Below the pieces are notes generated by a model, which did no database searches, was not told where the DNA came from, and saw nothing but the letters and a program-made list of their open reading frames with translations. DNA of 64,000 nt, from the NCBI GenBank assembly GCA_949318235.1, contig OX439131.1, positions 18,762,037 to 18,826,036 of the forward strand, read 5' to 3'. Shown here one piece after another: positions 40,280 through 53,351 of this stretch (positions are counted from its first letter, which is position 1; the number at the start of each line of letters is the position of its first letter). Source of the stretch: Ecdyonurus torrentis. Lineage: Eukaryota; Arthropoda; Insecta; Ephemeroptera; Heptageniidae. A program made the translations under genes and the position numbers.

Positions 40280-40700
40280 ATATACTACCCTGGCGCCGCG
40301 AAGTCTGCGGGGGGGGGGGGGGGGGGGGGCGCGCTCTCACGTACTATGTAACCATGGCAAGTGAAACGTGCTGAAGGTCCCCTGACTTAGGGTTAACTTT
40401 TGATTAGGCCAAAATCCCAGGAAATTTGTGTCTTCCTTTAAGGTAAAATTTAACTGTTTCAATTTTTTAAAATTAGAAATCAGTTTTTTTTTCTCTCTGT
40501 TTTGTCGTATTGTTTTATAGTACTACATCTTTACCATAGTCTCTTCAAAGACACTGTCTTATCGACGTATAAAATGGAGACAACAGTAACGCGCCAGCCA
40601 CGATCAAAATATACAATCTGATATTCACCGTAACAGTCTAGAGAACCCGTGGAAACTCTAGGCAGGTTAGTAGATACAATCACATTAATCATACACCTCC
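40280..40700. mobile_element. Probable decayed transposon with G21 run
   Basis: A complex, GC-rich segment opens with ctaccctggcgccgcgaag and a pure G21 run (40309-40329), and continues through unusual mixed sequence to about 40700. Poly(G) behind a GC-rich end resembles the subterminal runs of the hAT-like element at 31158-33240. No matching right end was found; gcgccagcc near 40592 is a weak candidate. An open frame from 40649 has mixed composition but is unrecognised. Confidence 0.33.
40309..40329. repeat. poly(G), 21 bp
   Basis: Pure G run, exceptional in this AT-rich window. It is a potential G-quadruplex and a likely sequencing-length error site. Confidence 0.95.
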
Positions 40701-40988
40701 CAAATGCTGTGCGTCACAAATTGAATAACCTCAAACATAAACACTTTCAATCACTATTGTTCAGAACTGATTGTTGTAAAAAAAAAAGTTTATTATTCAC
40801 AACAATTTTGTTTCAAGTATATCATAGCTATTTAGAAATGCAGTCATGTAGAATATCTTATTCCTTATGGTGACATTTGCAAATCGTTTACTGATTAACT
40901 ATATCTTTAAGCAATAACAGTTTACAATTCAAGGTTATAAAAAAAGTACATGATATAATTATGATAATTTTCATTACTGTATGCTATT

Positions 40989-41021
40989 TAACAGAGTCTT
41001 CTTTAATAGAGTCTTCTTTCC
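40989..41021. repeat. Short tandem duplication (about 17 bp x 2)
   Basis: Two adjacent copies of a unit containing agagtcttcttt (aacagagtcttcttta then atagagtcttctttcc). Confidence 0.75.
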
Positions 41022-42691
41022 TTACACTGTATGTATATATATAATTCCAGTTTTTGTTTTTAAACTTAGGAATTCTATCTTTGATATTTTTAACATGTTG
41101 TATATTAAAGCATCTATTTGTTTATTATTAAATATAAAAATAAATTTTAATATTCTACGTTAAGGATAAAAAAATACGTAAATGATATCACTATTGTTCT
41201 CAATACACGTTGCTTTAAAAATGTATACGAGAGTGATAAGACAATTAAATTGTATTATCTTACATTTTTACCTGTTACTTTTGTTATATTTAAACTCGTG
41301 GCGTAATATTTGCAGGGAGTAATATTTTTATTGTTATAAATAGCGTCACAAATATGATAAGAATCTACAATAATTGATGCTTTGTTCTCTGTATATATAT
41401 ATATATATACGTAAACAATGCATGTAACCCCACGCTACATTATACATTAGAGGGCTCATGTTTACATGATTAAATTTTAAATTTATGTTTCTCCCCCTTT
41501 TTTTTAAATAATAAAAAAAAATGAAATAAGTTAATCTTTTGAAATCAATGAAAAGTACATTTTTTTCCCCCCTTTCAATTTATAGTATATAACTTTCATT
41601 TTTCTTTTGTTTTCTTTTTCTCCGTCACATATTTACAATATTTTCACTTGTATCCTAGTCTTGATGTAGTAAAAAAGTTGTGTATATTACTCAATACTTT
41701 GTGTATTATACGTTGTTTTTGTTATTTTTTTTTCTGGGAATATATATATTTTTTATGAGTTTTCTCACCGGAATATCCTAAAGTTTATGCAACCCGCTTG
41801 TATCAGCCCCCTCAACACACATACCTATATTATAGCATAGTCATATAAATTGAATTTTTTTCCATGTTAGGAAGTTTTTATATATGATATATAAATTTGA
41901 TATAAGGGGTATGAAGGGAGAAAAAAAAAAAGAAAGATGATATATTTTGACCTATATTATATTTACCTGACTTTGAAACTTTATTCTGATTTTTCTTTTT
42001 TCTTTGTTATGAAATATAATAAAATTTTATTATAAACAATATCTATAACATTTTTATAAAATCATATAATATAGATCAGCTGTTACGGTAAACTCAGATA
42101 CATTAGTTGAAGGGGAAAAAAGTTTTTTTTTCTCTCATTTCTCATTTCGTGTTACAACTAAAATTAATAAGCTTATTAGAGCAAGTGACATAATGATGAC
42201 ATAAATAACTATTTCGACGTTGTATTGATTTTATTTCACATAAAAACCAAATGTTATTTTTGATATGATTCAAACCTCCATAATAGTCGATTTGTGAACC
42301 TCTTTGTTGGAGAATAAAAAAAAAAAAAATCTACCCTACACCTAAAAATAATAAGGAAAAGTCAATACCTTCAAATAAAGTTATGAGAAAAAATAGAAAC
42401 TTTTTAAAGGAATTTACGAATTTATTTTGTAAAAAATTTAAAAGTCACATGTATCAAAGTTTTTGTTCTTTAAATTTTTTTATAATTACTTTCTTGCACA
42501 GATATCATATTTGTTTCACATTTTTTTTAATAAGCTAATTACAGTAAAATAAAAACAATACAGTGAAAAAGTTTAAGCATACTACAAATAGTAATGAAAA
42601 GGCATAACATCATTGGGAAAAAAAATGTGAAAATAATAATAGTAGTGAATATTTTTATTTAACAGAACTCGTAAATTAAAACTTATTCATG

Positions 42692-42694
<3 letters not shown>

Positions 42695-42745
<51 letters not shown>
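42695..42745. repeat. (TA)n microsatellite, 51 bp
   Basis: Pure TA run. Confidence 0.96.
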
Positions 42746-42749
<4 letters not shown>

Positions 42750-43325
42750 TAAAATCAATTTAGCCCTCTAATTTTGTTTTAGAAATAATGTTTTGTTAAA
42801 ATTACCAACACATATACAAAAAAAAAGTAACAATAAATATTTCTGTAATATAAAGTTGCCAAAAGGCTATTACGTGTATGTATATATAAAATGGAATAAC
42901 ATAAAGATATAAAATTGAGTTTAATTTAAATCCTCGTGAAATATGGTCCACCCAAGTACATGCCTCAATAAGCTTTAACATAGCCTTCAGTAGAATAGAA
43001 ATAAAAACTCAATTGTATTATTATTTAAAAAACCTTAAAAATGTATATTAAAATATATCGTTCGTATATATATGTTATGATTTTTTTAATACTTGTGTAT
43101 TGAGGGGAAATAATTTAATTGAAAGCATGATATTTATATAAAAATATAATTTTGAAGTTGTATGCTATTTAATTAGAAAAGAAAGGGGTTATCAATGTAG
43201 ATTTTGTAATAAACCTTGTTTCTGAAGGTTAAAAAAAGATTTAATATTTTTTTTTTTTTTTTTTTACAATCTAATCCTTTATTTTAGTTTATTTTATCCT
43301 ACAAGAATATGGTTAATACTTAAAG

Positions 43326-43352
43326 TTTTTTTTTTTTTTTTTTTTTTTTTTT
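43326..43352. repeat. poly(T), 27 bp
   Basis: T run. A second, shorter T run lies about 60 bp upstream. Confidence 0.9.
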
Positions 43353-43521
43353 GACGAAAAATTTTTTGTACAAATTTGTTATGTTTAGACCAAAACTAGT
43401 TTTACGAACATAATTTTGCAGTAAATAAAATTAATCCATATTATTTTTGTTACACTTTGTTTGTTGTGTTAGACTTTGAAATTGTCAAGAGTCTTAAAAC
43501 TTTTATCTCGTTTTGTTACAG

Positions 43522-43557
43522 TTTCTGGCATATTGAGAAACTTATACATCAAAAAAG
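43522..43557 (+). other. Microexon-like 36-bp segment, unproven
   Basis: Bounded by acceptor-like ttttgttacag (ending at 43521) and a full-consensus donor, AAG followed by gtaagt (at 43558). Two of three frames are open, one reading SGILRNLYIKK. A length that is a multiple of three would suit an optional microexon. Splice-like motifs occur by chance in AT-rich DNA and no gene context is visible. Confidence 0.18.
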
Positions 43558-44772
43558 GTAAGTGTTATTCTTTGCGTATTAAAAAATATTCATGTGGTAA
43601 AAAATATGTGAACATCGTAATTAAATTTCCCACCTTCTTTTATTAAATATATTCAGGAAAGTCTCACTTTTGTTAAGAGCACGTTCTTACTTATCGTTTC
43701 TTACTTTATACATTTTAGCTATTGACGTATTATTATTATGTAAATTTAATTTCATTTTGATTTAGTACTTTAATGCGGTAACACCATAAGATTATAACAA
43801 AACAAAGTAAATGATTTATTATTATATATAGCGTGAGCTTTTGATGTGTTTTTTTTAGCGTATATAATATGTTTTATATTTTTTTGTTAGAATATATGAA
43901 AAAAAAAGTGTGAATTTTTCCTTTCTCTAAATTTAACTTAATCATGAATGTGTTTCGTAAAGTAATGTACCGTGAGATTTTGTTTTAAGTATCAAAGTAA
44001 AGGAGAGGAAAGATTATTATCCAAAAACTACTATTTTAACCCGTGTGTTTGCAAGAGTATATGGCTAGTTATGAACAAAGTTTACATGGACGATAAAAGC
44101 TTGGAAATTTAGAGCAGGGAGACTCGTAGAGAGATTCTATGTAATAATAATATACAGGTAGATGAGAGTGTGTTAGAGAGAGAGAGAGAGAGAGAGATGA
44201 GAGATTATTGAAAAGGTCTCAAGAGAATGATTCAAGTTTAATATATTGAATAAATTTATCTTCTACTAACATCATACTCTACATAATATCATATAATATT
44301 ACATACTATATTATTAAGTATATATATATTTTATAATAACTCTATTTATAAAAATAATAACACATAATGATTGTATTTTTTTCTAATACATACATACATT
44401 ATCATAATCATTTTAAAATCAATGATACCACAAAAAAAATAGAAACAACTTAATTTTATGTTTAATATACATACTGTAGTATTATTTATATGTAAATAAA
44501 CAAATAAAATGTTAGTTTAAAATGTTTTAAGTAAAAAAATATACAAAAAAAAAGTGCATTTATATTTCATTTTGTTATAATAACTATAATTTAATGACAT
44601 TTATTTTTAACATTAACAAGAATTTTATTTTAAAATAATAAAGCATACAATAATAAATGACATTATATTATAATTGTCATTAGTTGTGATGGTAATTATT
44701 ATTATTTTACTTGACGTAGCTTTAAATTGTCGTTTGTTTTTTTATATAAAAATAGAGTAGAGTGAAAGAAGT

Positions 44773-44773
<1 letters not shown>

Positions 44774-44817
<44 letters not shown>

Positions 44818-44861
44818 GGAACTCAAGCACAACGATGTTACATGCTGCGAGTGTATAAATA
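44774..44861 (+). promoter_or_regulatory. GA tract followed by TATA-like motif, weak
   Basis: A 41-bp GA tract (44774-44814) is followed by a more complex stretch with tataaata at 44854-44861 and then tggcgcc. GAGA plus TATA is a familiar arthropod promoter layout, but no initiator match was found at the expected distance and no gene follows. Confidence 0.15.
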
Positions 44862-47312
44862 TGGCGCCAGTTTAACTGACTCTCTACAATGTAGTACACT
44901 GACATGCACGAAAACAAAAGATAAAGTAACTTTTTCAACTCATAACTACACAATTACCTTCATTAAAACGATCTACGTATAAAATTACTTTTTTTTCCCC
45001 TCTTTTTCTCTCTTGATATATGAAATGAAAATAAGTACCTTAATGAGTCAGTTGCACGACAAAATTTTAATTGCAAATTTTTAAAAAAAAGTATTTTATG
45101 ACTATTTCAATAATAAAATCAATCAAATTATTTAACATGAAAAATATTAATTTATATACAGGAATACACTATTTTTTTGTTCTGCTCATGATCTTTTTTT
45201 TTTTTTTTTTTTTTTTCCCTTTTACTATTTGGTATTATTTGCTTTTAAGTTTCAATGTTTGCTTTTGACATAAATTAAATTAATATTTTCTAATAATGGA
45301 AACTTGATTGAATTCAACTTGATTTGAATATTTCATTAAATTTTCTATTGTTTACTTTTTTAGTGTGGTGCTGCAAAGAAAGTAATACATACTATTTTTA
45401 GAAGATTTGCAATATCTATAATTAAAAAAAAAAAAACTTTATCATCAATATAGCATACAATCCATAGCATATAGCATATTACAGTCCATAAAACTATGTT
45501 GACATGTAAAAGCATAATTAGAAAAATACGTTAGAAATTATTTTTCAACGCAATTTTTATAGCTTGGTGTGAACTAGACTTAACTAAAAATAAATGAACA
45601 TGTTTGAGTATGCAATTAATTTTTTGTATACTATGTACATACTAACAATTAAAATCTGTGCAAAATTCTTCTTATATTTCAAGCTTTACATAATAATGTG
45701 TGTGTTGATTCAGTGCTAACGTAAACATGGTTTTGGTATTAAAGTGTTACACATTTTCTTTGCTCTCACACTTCATTTCACATACAAGCAGCAGCAAAAG
45801 CTAAAGCAAGCATACGACAAAGTTTGGAGTGTTTCGTTGTACCCAAGTCACACTTACTACTTTAGATAGAGCAATCAATTATTAATCTCATACTTACACC
45901 TACATACGTAACTACTTTTTGCTTCCATTTACTTTATATATAAAATGTAGAATAAGTACCTTTTATTTTAATGGAAATTCATTTGATGTAGAAATGTTTT
46001 TTTTCTATTCTATTTCTATTGATTTCTTTATAATTTTACTAAACTTTACAACAAAATAAGTAAAGTATTATACAACTTGCGAATGTGCTAAATTAAAAAA
46101 ACTCCAAAAACAATAATAAAGACTACTAGAATATGGCCAAATAGCACTATAGCAGCAAAAAATAAAATGAAAACTTGAGCTTTTTACTCCAGACGATGTA
46201 TTAATATTTAGACAACTTATTATTTTGAAGTACCATGCACTTTTTTTTTATAATTATTCAATATTACTGCTATAATAATTGAAAAAAAAAATACGTTCCT
46301 TTAAAATGACGTTCTGCAGGAATAGCTAACTTTTTCAATGATGGTCTTGGACTTTTTAGTCAGTGTTTGTTCATAGCAACTTGGCAAGAAGTATAGCACA
46401 AAAAACTTTTGTGATTCACATCGCTTTTTATTTATATTTTATTTTAATCGTTAACTTTCCCCTCTTGAACGTATTTTTTCTCTATACAGCCAATAGGGCA
46501 AAAATTCAAAGGTATTTCTTTGGCAAAGTTTTAGTGCAGGTGTATTATATATTTATACTGTTTTCTAACACAAAATTCTGCGCAAGGATATAATAATATA
46601 GGTTAAAAAAATATAACATCATATATCTGCAATTGTAAAGTTTTTTTATTGCACTATTATTATTATTATTGCTGTATATGCACAGTACATAGTAAAGATT
46701 TTTTTTAAATGAAATTCTTGTACATAAGTTCATTAAATAAGAGTAATGATGAAGCAGAAAAAAATACGTTAAAAATAATAACGTGCTTTAAATGAACAGT
46801 AGTACAATTAAAATATTATAAACTATATTCCTCTTTACTCTTTTAACTTTAATTAAACTAACAACGTTAATGATAAGACTCAAAGAATTTTTTTTTCCAA
46901 CCATGCAAACATGTTTAAATCATAACTTGTCTTCAATACTTTGGCTTGCATAAAACATCATTCTACGTGAGTACATGTACAAAATCACTTTTAATTTCAA
47001 TAACCTTTTTTGTTCTTGATATGTATTCATTTTATAGTTATATTGTATATAAATATGCTCAGAAAATTTTTATGAAAATATTAGTATAATATTGGAATAT
47101 TCATCCATATACCATTATTTGAGTCCTTTCAATTCATTCCAATACCTTTTTCCCCCTTCATAAAATATGAAACACTATACTCGTAATCATGATTGCATAA
47201 AAAAAAAGTTGAAATAAAAAAGAGACATTTTATATATATATAAAAAAAATCTTATCACGTGCATCCTTTTTTATTTCTTGCCCTACGTTTTACTTTCTTA
47301 CTTTACAAAAGA

Positions 47313-47340
47313 TGAAAAAAAAAAAAAAAAAAAAAAAAAA
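47313..47340. repeat. poly(A), 28 bp
   Basis: Uninterrupted A run in low-complexity spacer. Confidence 0.9.
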
Positions 47341-50096
47341 CTTTATATAAAAAAATGTAAATTGGAAAAAAAAAACTTTCATTCTCGTAACATTTCTAAG
47401 ATATTTATTTTCTTGAAATGCAACTGTATATATTTATATTTTTGTGTTCGATTTGTGTATACATATATTTTTTTTCTTCTTCGTATTTTACTATGAATAT
47501 GAGTTCCATCACTTCGATTCGTTCTTGCATATTACATTTTTTTCCTTCAAATATATATACATTTTCCCCATTTTCCCTATACCCTACACTATATGTATAT
47601 GTATTTTTCACTGTGTAACGCTTGTTCACCCTTCCCCAATGCATCACCTCTCAATCACAACAACATCCCAGAACCACTTTTTTTTTTAACATTCCACCAT
47701 GAAATATATTTATACATTGAAATTTTTTCCCTCTTTCATATCATTTTCAAGTCAAATAATATATTTATACCCAATGACTTTGTTTTTTCATCTATATATG
47801 TATTTAATATAACTTTCAGTAAAAAAAAAAAAAAAAAAAAGTACTTTATTTCTTTTTTTTTTCTTTCGATAGAGATATTGCCTCATAATATAAAGATATA
47901 CATAAACTTTAAATAATATTATACGATATAAAAGATGAAAATATAACAAGGAAAAAAATATTTTAGGTATATTATATATCCAATAAAACAGAAATATGAT
48001 TACTTTTTCATTTTACGTTGAAACGAAAAAATGTTTCGCATTCTTTGATTAAAGGTTTTTTTGACCTAAATTTTTTCAACTCGTAGATTTTCTTTATGTA
48101 ATAAAAAATATAAACATTTTCTTTCACAAAGTTAAAAATTGATTTTTATGTCAGAAACCTTGTCATTTATTCGTTTTGTACAAAAAGGGTTAATAATTTT
48201 TATATGTATTTTAATTCATTAAAGTCTAAATTCTTTTATATATTTTATTGTTATTATTATATTTTCTTTGTCAAATTTTTTAATATTTTTATATACAAGT
48301 TTTATATAGTTGAAATTCAGTTGTCATTTTTTTTTTTTTTTTTTTTGTTTTGTTTTTGCAATTTATAGTACAAATTAATAAAGTTATTGTATTGCGTCAA
48401 ATATATTACAGAGACAGTAAAAATAAAAATGCAAAGAGGGGAGAAAAAGTGAACAAAAATACACGTCAATATAAATCTAAAAAGAGAATATAAAGGGAAA
48501 CAAAAAGGCTAAAGGGAACAAAAATAATAAAAAAATATATGCATTTTTCACTGTAAATAGTACAAGCTTTGAGGTTACTAACAAAAGAAAGCTGTTTTTA
48601 GTACTTTTTTATGCAGTTGCTTGCATTATCTCACTTTAAAATAAAAAAAATGCTACATTATGCACTAGTTTTATAAAATAATATATATTTAACATTTTTT
48701 TAATCATGTAATGATAATTAATTTTATTAAAAAATGTACATGTAATATGTTTATTGCTATTTAAAAAATATAGATATACAGTATAAATACCAGTTCTCTT
48801 ATATGAAAATTTTCAAAAAGGTTTAAGTTTTAGGTTAATCTAAAACCGCAATGTGTACATTTTGTCATAGTGGTAAAAAGTTGAGCTTCACAAAAGGAAA
48901 CTTTCATTTTCCAATTGTCTGATTTCTTTGTAATTGGGCTTCATTTCTACTCTGGCCTTATTGTATATTTATATATCATATATTGCTGGATTCATTGGCA
49001 CTCTGAGGTATTGTATACGAGCATTATAATGAGTGACGTCACAACATAAAACAGACCAAAAAACTAAAGGCAAGAACTCAAAGTTGATTTCTCTTGGGAT
49101 ATAAAAGTAGGAGACGACATTGTGATATTATTGAGTGAAAGAAAACCGAAAAAAAAAAAAACATACATTTTTACTCCACAAATACAGAAATTTCTTCGGA
49201 AACACCTAAAAAAATATAATAACATTTATAACTTTGAAGGGTGCATTTTACATCTTGAGATGTGCATATAAGATACGATATAAAAATGCAAGATGTTACC
49301 TTTAAGTTAGTATTTTTTTTATACTGTTCTTTTGTGATATGAATACGTAATACTATTTTGTCTGTTTTGTACTTTTGTGTTGTCATGTTGTGGCTAGCTT
49401 TATTGTTGCTTGAATATTGAAGTTAGAAAGTACTGTACGTGACGTATCTAACATTTCTCAACGAACGTGAGATAAGTGCATTTGAAATCATATTATATTC
49501 AAATTATTTATACTTGTGATCAACTTCAAAGAAGTTTTGAATAATGTACTTTATCGATAAATTTATTATACTATAACTGCATTCAAGATTATTTCCTTTA
49601 TTGAAATTGAAGATTTATTGCTTAACGTTTTACTTAAAGTTAACAGTTATATAAGTCACTCATTTAACATGTTATTTTAAACTTTTCAATTAATGCAATT
49701 CAGCTAAACAATTACAATTGAGCAAAAGTATTAAATCAACATCGTTATTCTACTGTATTAAATATCTGCAGTTTTACTCGCTGATTATATAATATTATTT
49801 ATAACCTATCATGAACGCTAGCTTAGAAAATTCACAACAGATAAGCTGGTCGTTTAATACACTTCAACAATTTACCACTTTGAAACAAAGTTTTTGTGTA
49901 GGTACTATACTTATTACTACATTGATTTATTTAAAACAAGGCCCCGCTAATTAATATTTGTAGACCCTTTACATAATATAGTGCGTATGACAGAAGTAAT
50001 ATCCTGCAATATTAGCATATTGTATTTTGTTGAATAGTGTGATTGTTTAAAATTGCATGCATGCGTCTACAGAATTTGCTATGAATTTTTCAAATC

Positions 50097-50452
50097 TTAA
50101 AGGAAAAGACCAGAGAAAAATATAAGAATTTATACCACAAAACACTTGATGGGACTTACATAAATAACTTTAGTTTGTCTCAAAACCCAACTGTAGCTCC
50201 GTATATAACAGTGATCAGAAAATTTCAATTCATGCAACCCGTACAACATTTTTTTTTTTACTAATTTTTGCATGTTTCTGACGTCAGAAACATGAATAGT
50301 CATGTAAATTACATACTTTACAGTATTTTCACGCTCTCTCGTGGGGGTACATTAACATTCTAGTAAAAATTGTCAACAGTATTGGAGATCCCATTTTGTG
50401 TTTATTCATTAAAAAGCACAATCATGTTGTTTTATGTGGTCTATGGCTTTAA
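50097..50452 (+). mobile_element. TTAA-flanked miniature element, copy A (356 bp)
   Basis: One of three copies of one family. It opens ttaaaggaaaagaccag and closes ggtctatggctttaa, giving imperfect terminal repeats around a taaaggcatagacca-type consensus with ttaa at both outer ends. A 46-bp block (50136-50181) is identical to copy C (61698-61743). The centre holds tgacgtca (50279-50286) in the context ttctgacgtcagaaa. TTAA targets are characteristic of piggyBac-type transposases, so a piggyBac-mobilised MITE is a reasonable inference. No coding capacity. Confidence 0.7.
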
Positions 50453-50575
50453 TATCGCCAACCATCCGCTTCCCGGTTGTGACTCAGAATTAAATGTGGG
50501 TCTCTCTAGTGTTGGTTGGGAGCTCGCTCACTTGACAAACACTTATGGTTTGGAAGTCATCATTTTTTTTATTTA
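50453..50575 (-). mobile_element. tRNA-derived SINE-like segment next to copy A
   Basis: GC-richer block directly abutting the TTAA element. On the minus strand it reads tgtcaagtgagcgagctcc, an A-box-like start, and about 31 nt later atttaattctgagtc, which looks like a B box (GGTTCGATTC) degraded by C-to-T and G-to-A changes. That spacing is close to the usual distance in tRNA genes. The plus strand happens to be open here (68-codon frame), but no family is recognised. It could instead be unrelated unique DNA. Confidence 0.3.
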
Positions 50576-52323
50576 ATTAATTGGTGTGTATTTTTATTTT
50601 AAATACTTAAAATAAATTTACTTGAAAAATGGGAAAGCAAGTAATGTTTATTTGTAAAACCTCCATTTATAACTTTTTTTATTAGGTAATCAAGTAATGG
50701 TTTTTTTACACTCACAATTTCTATCAATTTCATATATATTACAGACGTTTTAAATTTAAAAGGAAGTTAGTAATTTATTATATTCATTACAGTGAAGTAA
50801 TGAAAAATTTAAATTAAAGTTTATTTGAATTCTTTTTCCATAAAAGATGCAATACAAACTAAATTCAATATGTTATAAATGTTCTATAAATTATGTATTT
50901 AAATAAATGACTATTTAAATGAAATCTAATAAGATTTTTTATTGCCAAGAAAACTTATTACAGTGGTTTAAGTATAATATTACATTGAAAATAAATTTTA
51001 TTTTAGAATACCCCGCCCCCTTTTTTTCCTGGTTAATTTATATTACATTCATCATATCATAATTTTCATTCAATTTAATAAGTAAAATACATTTTAGTTA
51101 ATTAGGTTACTTAATTAGATGAATGCATTAATTATACAAAGTTGTTAGAATTTACTTAATATAATAAAATATAATATCTAGGATAACACTACATTTATAA
51201 TATTATATATTCATGTATATATATATGAAATTTATTCAATATTACATAATCCGTGATTATAGTGATTGGCGAATGAACAGTTTGCTTCTCTCTCCCTTTT
51301 GGATAAGCTAATATTATCAAACATATCAATATTAAACCGATTTGAGAGTATGCATCACTACTTATCTAAATTCGATATACATAAGCTTTTGCTATTTACA
51401 ATAAATATAATGTACTTATATATAATGCAGAAATGAAATTGCATTTGCATTACTGCAATAGTAAATATTAATATTTGGTATTAATATGTAAGTGTAATTA
51501 ACGCTTCAGTTCATTTTCTAATAGAATTTTACTCTGAATATATATAGAAACAGTTAAAATAGTTATTACTTTATAATTGAAAAATATAGTGTGCGTTTTA
51601 TGTTTGAAATTAAATATTTCGCCAAAAAATGAAAATAAAAATAGAGCATTATAAACAAAATAACAACAACAACAAGAAACGTAAATTCAAAATTCTTATA
51701 ATATGTATCTAATTATAAAAATTTATTATCCTAAAATGTATTCATGTAACATGTTTCACATGTTGGCACTTAAAAAAAAAAAAGAAAGTTAGAATTCTCA
51801 AATTATTGAAGAAAGGGAAAAAAATTGATAATGATATGGATTATTTTAAGCATTTTGTTTTTTTATTTATTGAAGAAACTAAATTTTTTTTGTTTCTTAG
51901 TGAAAATTATTTTGAAAATAGTCACAGTGAACCAAGAGTGTACAGTAATACGAGAGTTGTGGAAACTAGTCCTATGTTTGTTCATAAAATTTTAAACAGC
52001 TTTACAGAAAGAACAAAAAAAATATATATATATTGCCTAGTTCATGGAATCAAATTCCTTGTAATTTAAAAAAAAATTAATTCTAAAGCTCATGTTAAAA
52101 AACAGTTAAAAATGTTTCTATTAAATAATAAATAATTCCATATAAGACTGTCTGTTGTGAGCAAGAAAAATAAATAATGAAATTATATTTTGAAATTATA
52201 TTTTTGTGTAGAGAAAAAAATATATAAAAAACAATACTTTATTTTATTTTATCAGTTTATTGTTTATTTGTGTATTTGTTTTGTTGCTTTTTTACGTTAC
52301 GTGTAATATGATGTGATGATATT

Positions 52324-52347
52324 AAAAAAAAAAAAAAAAAAAAAAAA
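52324..52347. repeat. poly(A), 24 bp
   Basis: A run 54 bp before the long (TA)n tract. Confidence 0.9.
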
Positions 52348-52398
52348 CTAATGAACCGACCGATAAGGCTATGCCTTGGTTGGATTATGTACCTTGTG

Positions 52399-52540
<142 letters not shown>

Positions 52541-52789
52541 ACCCTAAGTTGCGACACTGTAGTTACAACGTACTGTATTGTTAAGTTGTTGATTAAATTG
52601 TTGTAACAATTGAAAAAAGTTAACTAAAGGTTGCAACTTACGGCCCTTGAAGTATAGGTTTTTGAATTGAATAACTGACTATGAAAATTAAGACTCACAC
52701 ATATAATTAGTTTTAACTACTATAATGTACACTTATAGGCAATTTTCAAGATCAACATTGTTGAAAATTTACATTTTTTTCACTTATAG

Positions 52790-52811
52790 TTACAAGAAGT
52801 GATGGAGGAAG
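52790..52811 (+). other. Splice-bounded 22-bp segment, very weak
   Basis: Acceptor-like tttttttcacttatag ends at 52789 and AAG|gtaatt follows at 52812. The segment is open as LQEVMEE. It is too short to judge and is listed only because both splice contexts are good. Confidence 0.1.
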
Positions 52812-53281
52812 GTAATTGATCTTTTTAAAAAATATTCAATTTTTCATATAAAACTTCTCAAACAAAATATAGACTGATTTTAATGTTATACCCATCAAAT
52901 TTCTTATATTTTTGTAGCCTATACTTTTTCGATAAAAAAAAATCAATTTTTTAGATAGAAAATGGCAAAAGAAATAAATATCAAATTATTCAAATTACTT
53001 ATTGAACCTATTCAAAACAAACTCAAATTTGAGTATTGGAAATAAATATTGTATAATGTTTCGTTTGAAAATAATTAAGTATAACGCTAATCTTTGAAAA
53101 GATAATATACCCCTGTTAAACACAGATTCAGATAAAGATTTATAAGTTTCTCTCACGTGTATGTTCAATTTAATATTTTACACAACAGTAAACACGGAAA
53201 ATAAAAGTTTTTGATTCTAGTTTACTTAAAACAAACATTTCAACTTTCCTAACATCCAATCACAAAAACCTTGAAAACTAT

Positions 53282-53319
53282 TTTTTTTCTCTTTCTCTCT
53301 CTCTTCCTTCCTTCCTTCC

Positions 53320-53347
<28 letters not shown>
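53282..53347. repeat. Pyrimidine tract: (CT)n, (TTCC)n, poly(T)
   Basis: Continuous homopyrimidine region with (CT)n, four TTCC units and T26 at its end, directly before a more complex segment. Confidence 0.85.

Positions 53348-53351
<4 letters not shown>

Larger units (their letters stand above)
40700..50090. other. AT-rich spacer, no gene
   Basis: Low-complexity spacer with (TA)n, poly(T)/poly(A) and two GA tracts. A 36-bp splice-bounded segment (43522-43557) and a TATA-like motif after the GA tract at 44774-44814 are the only signals of note. The frames at 45071, 46363, 47278-47916 and 49171 are AT-rich noise or homopolymer-driven. Confidence 0.65.

Noticed and set aside
46320..46390. Possible exon after gttctgcag with frame IANFFNDGLGLFSQC
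   Set aside because: The donor (GAA|gtatag) is poor, and an open run of this length is common by chance.
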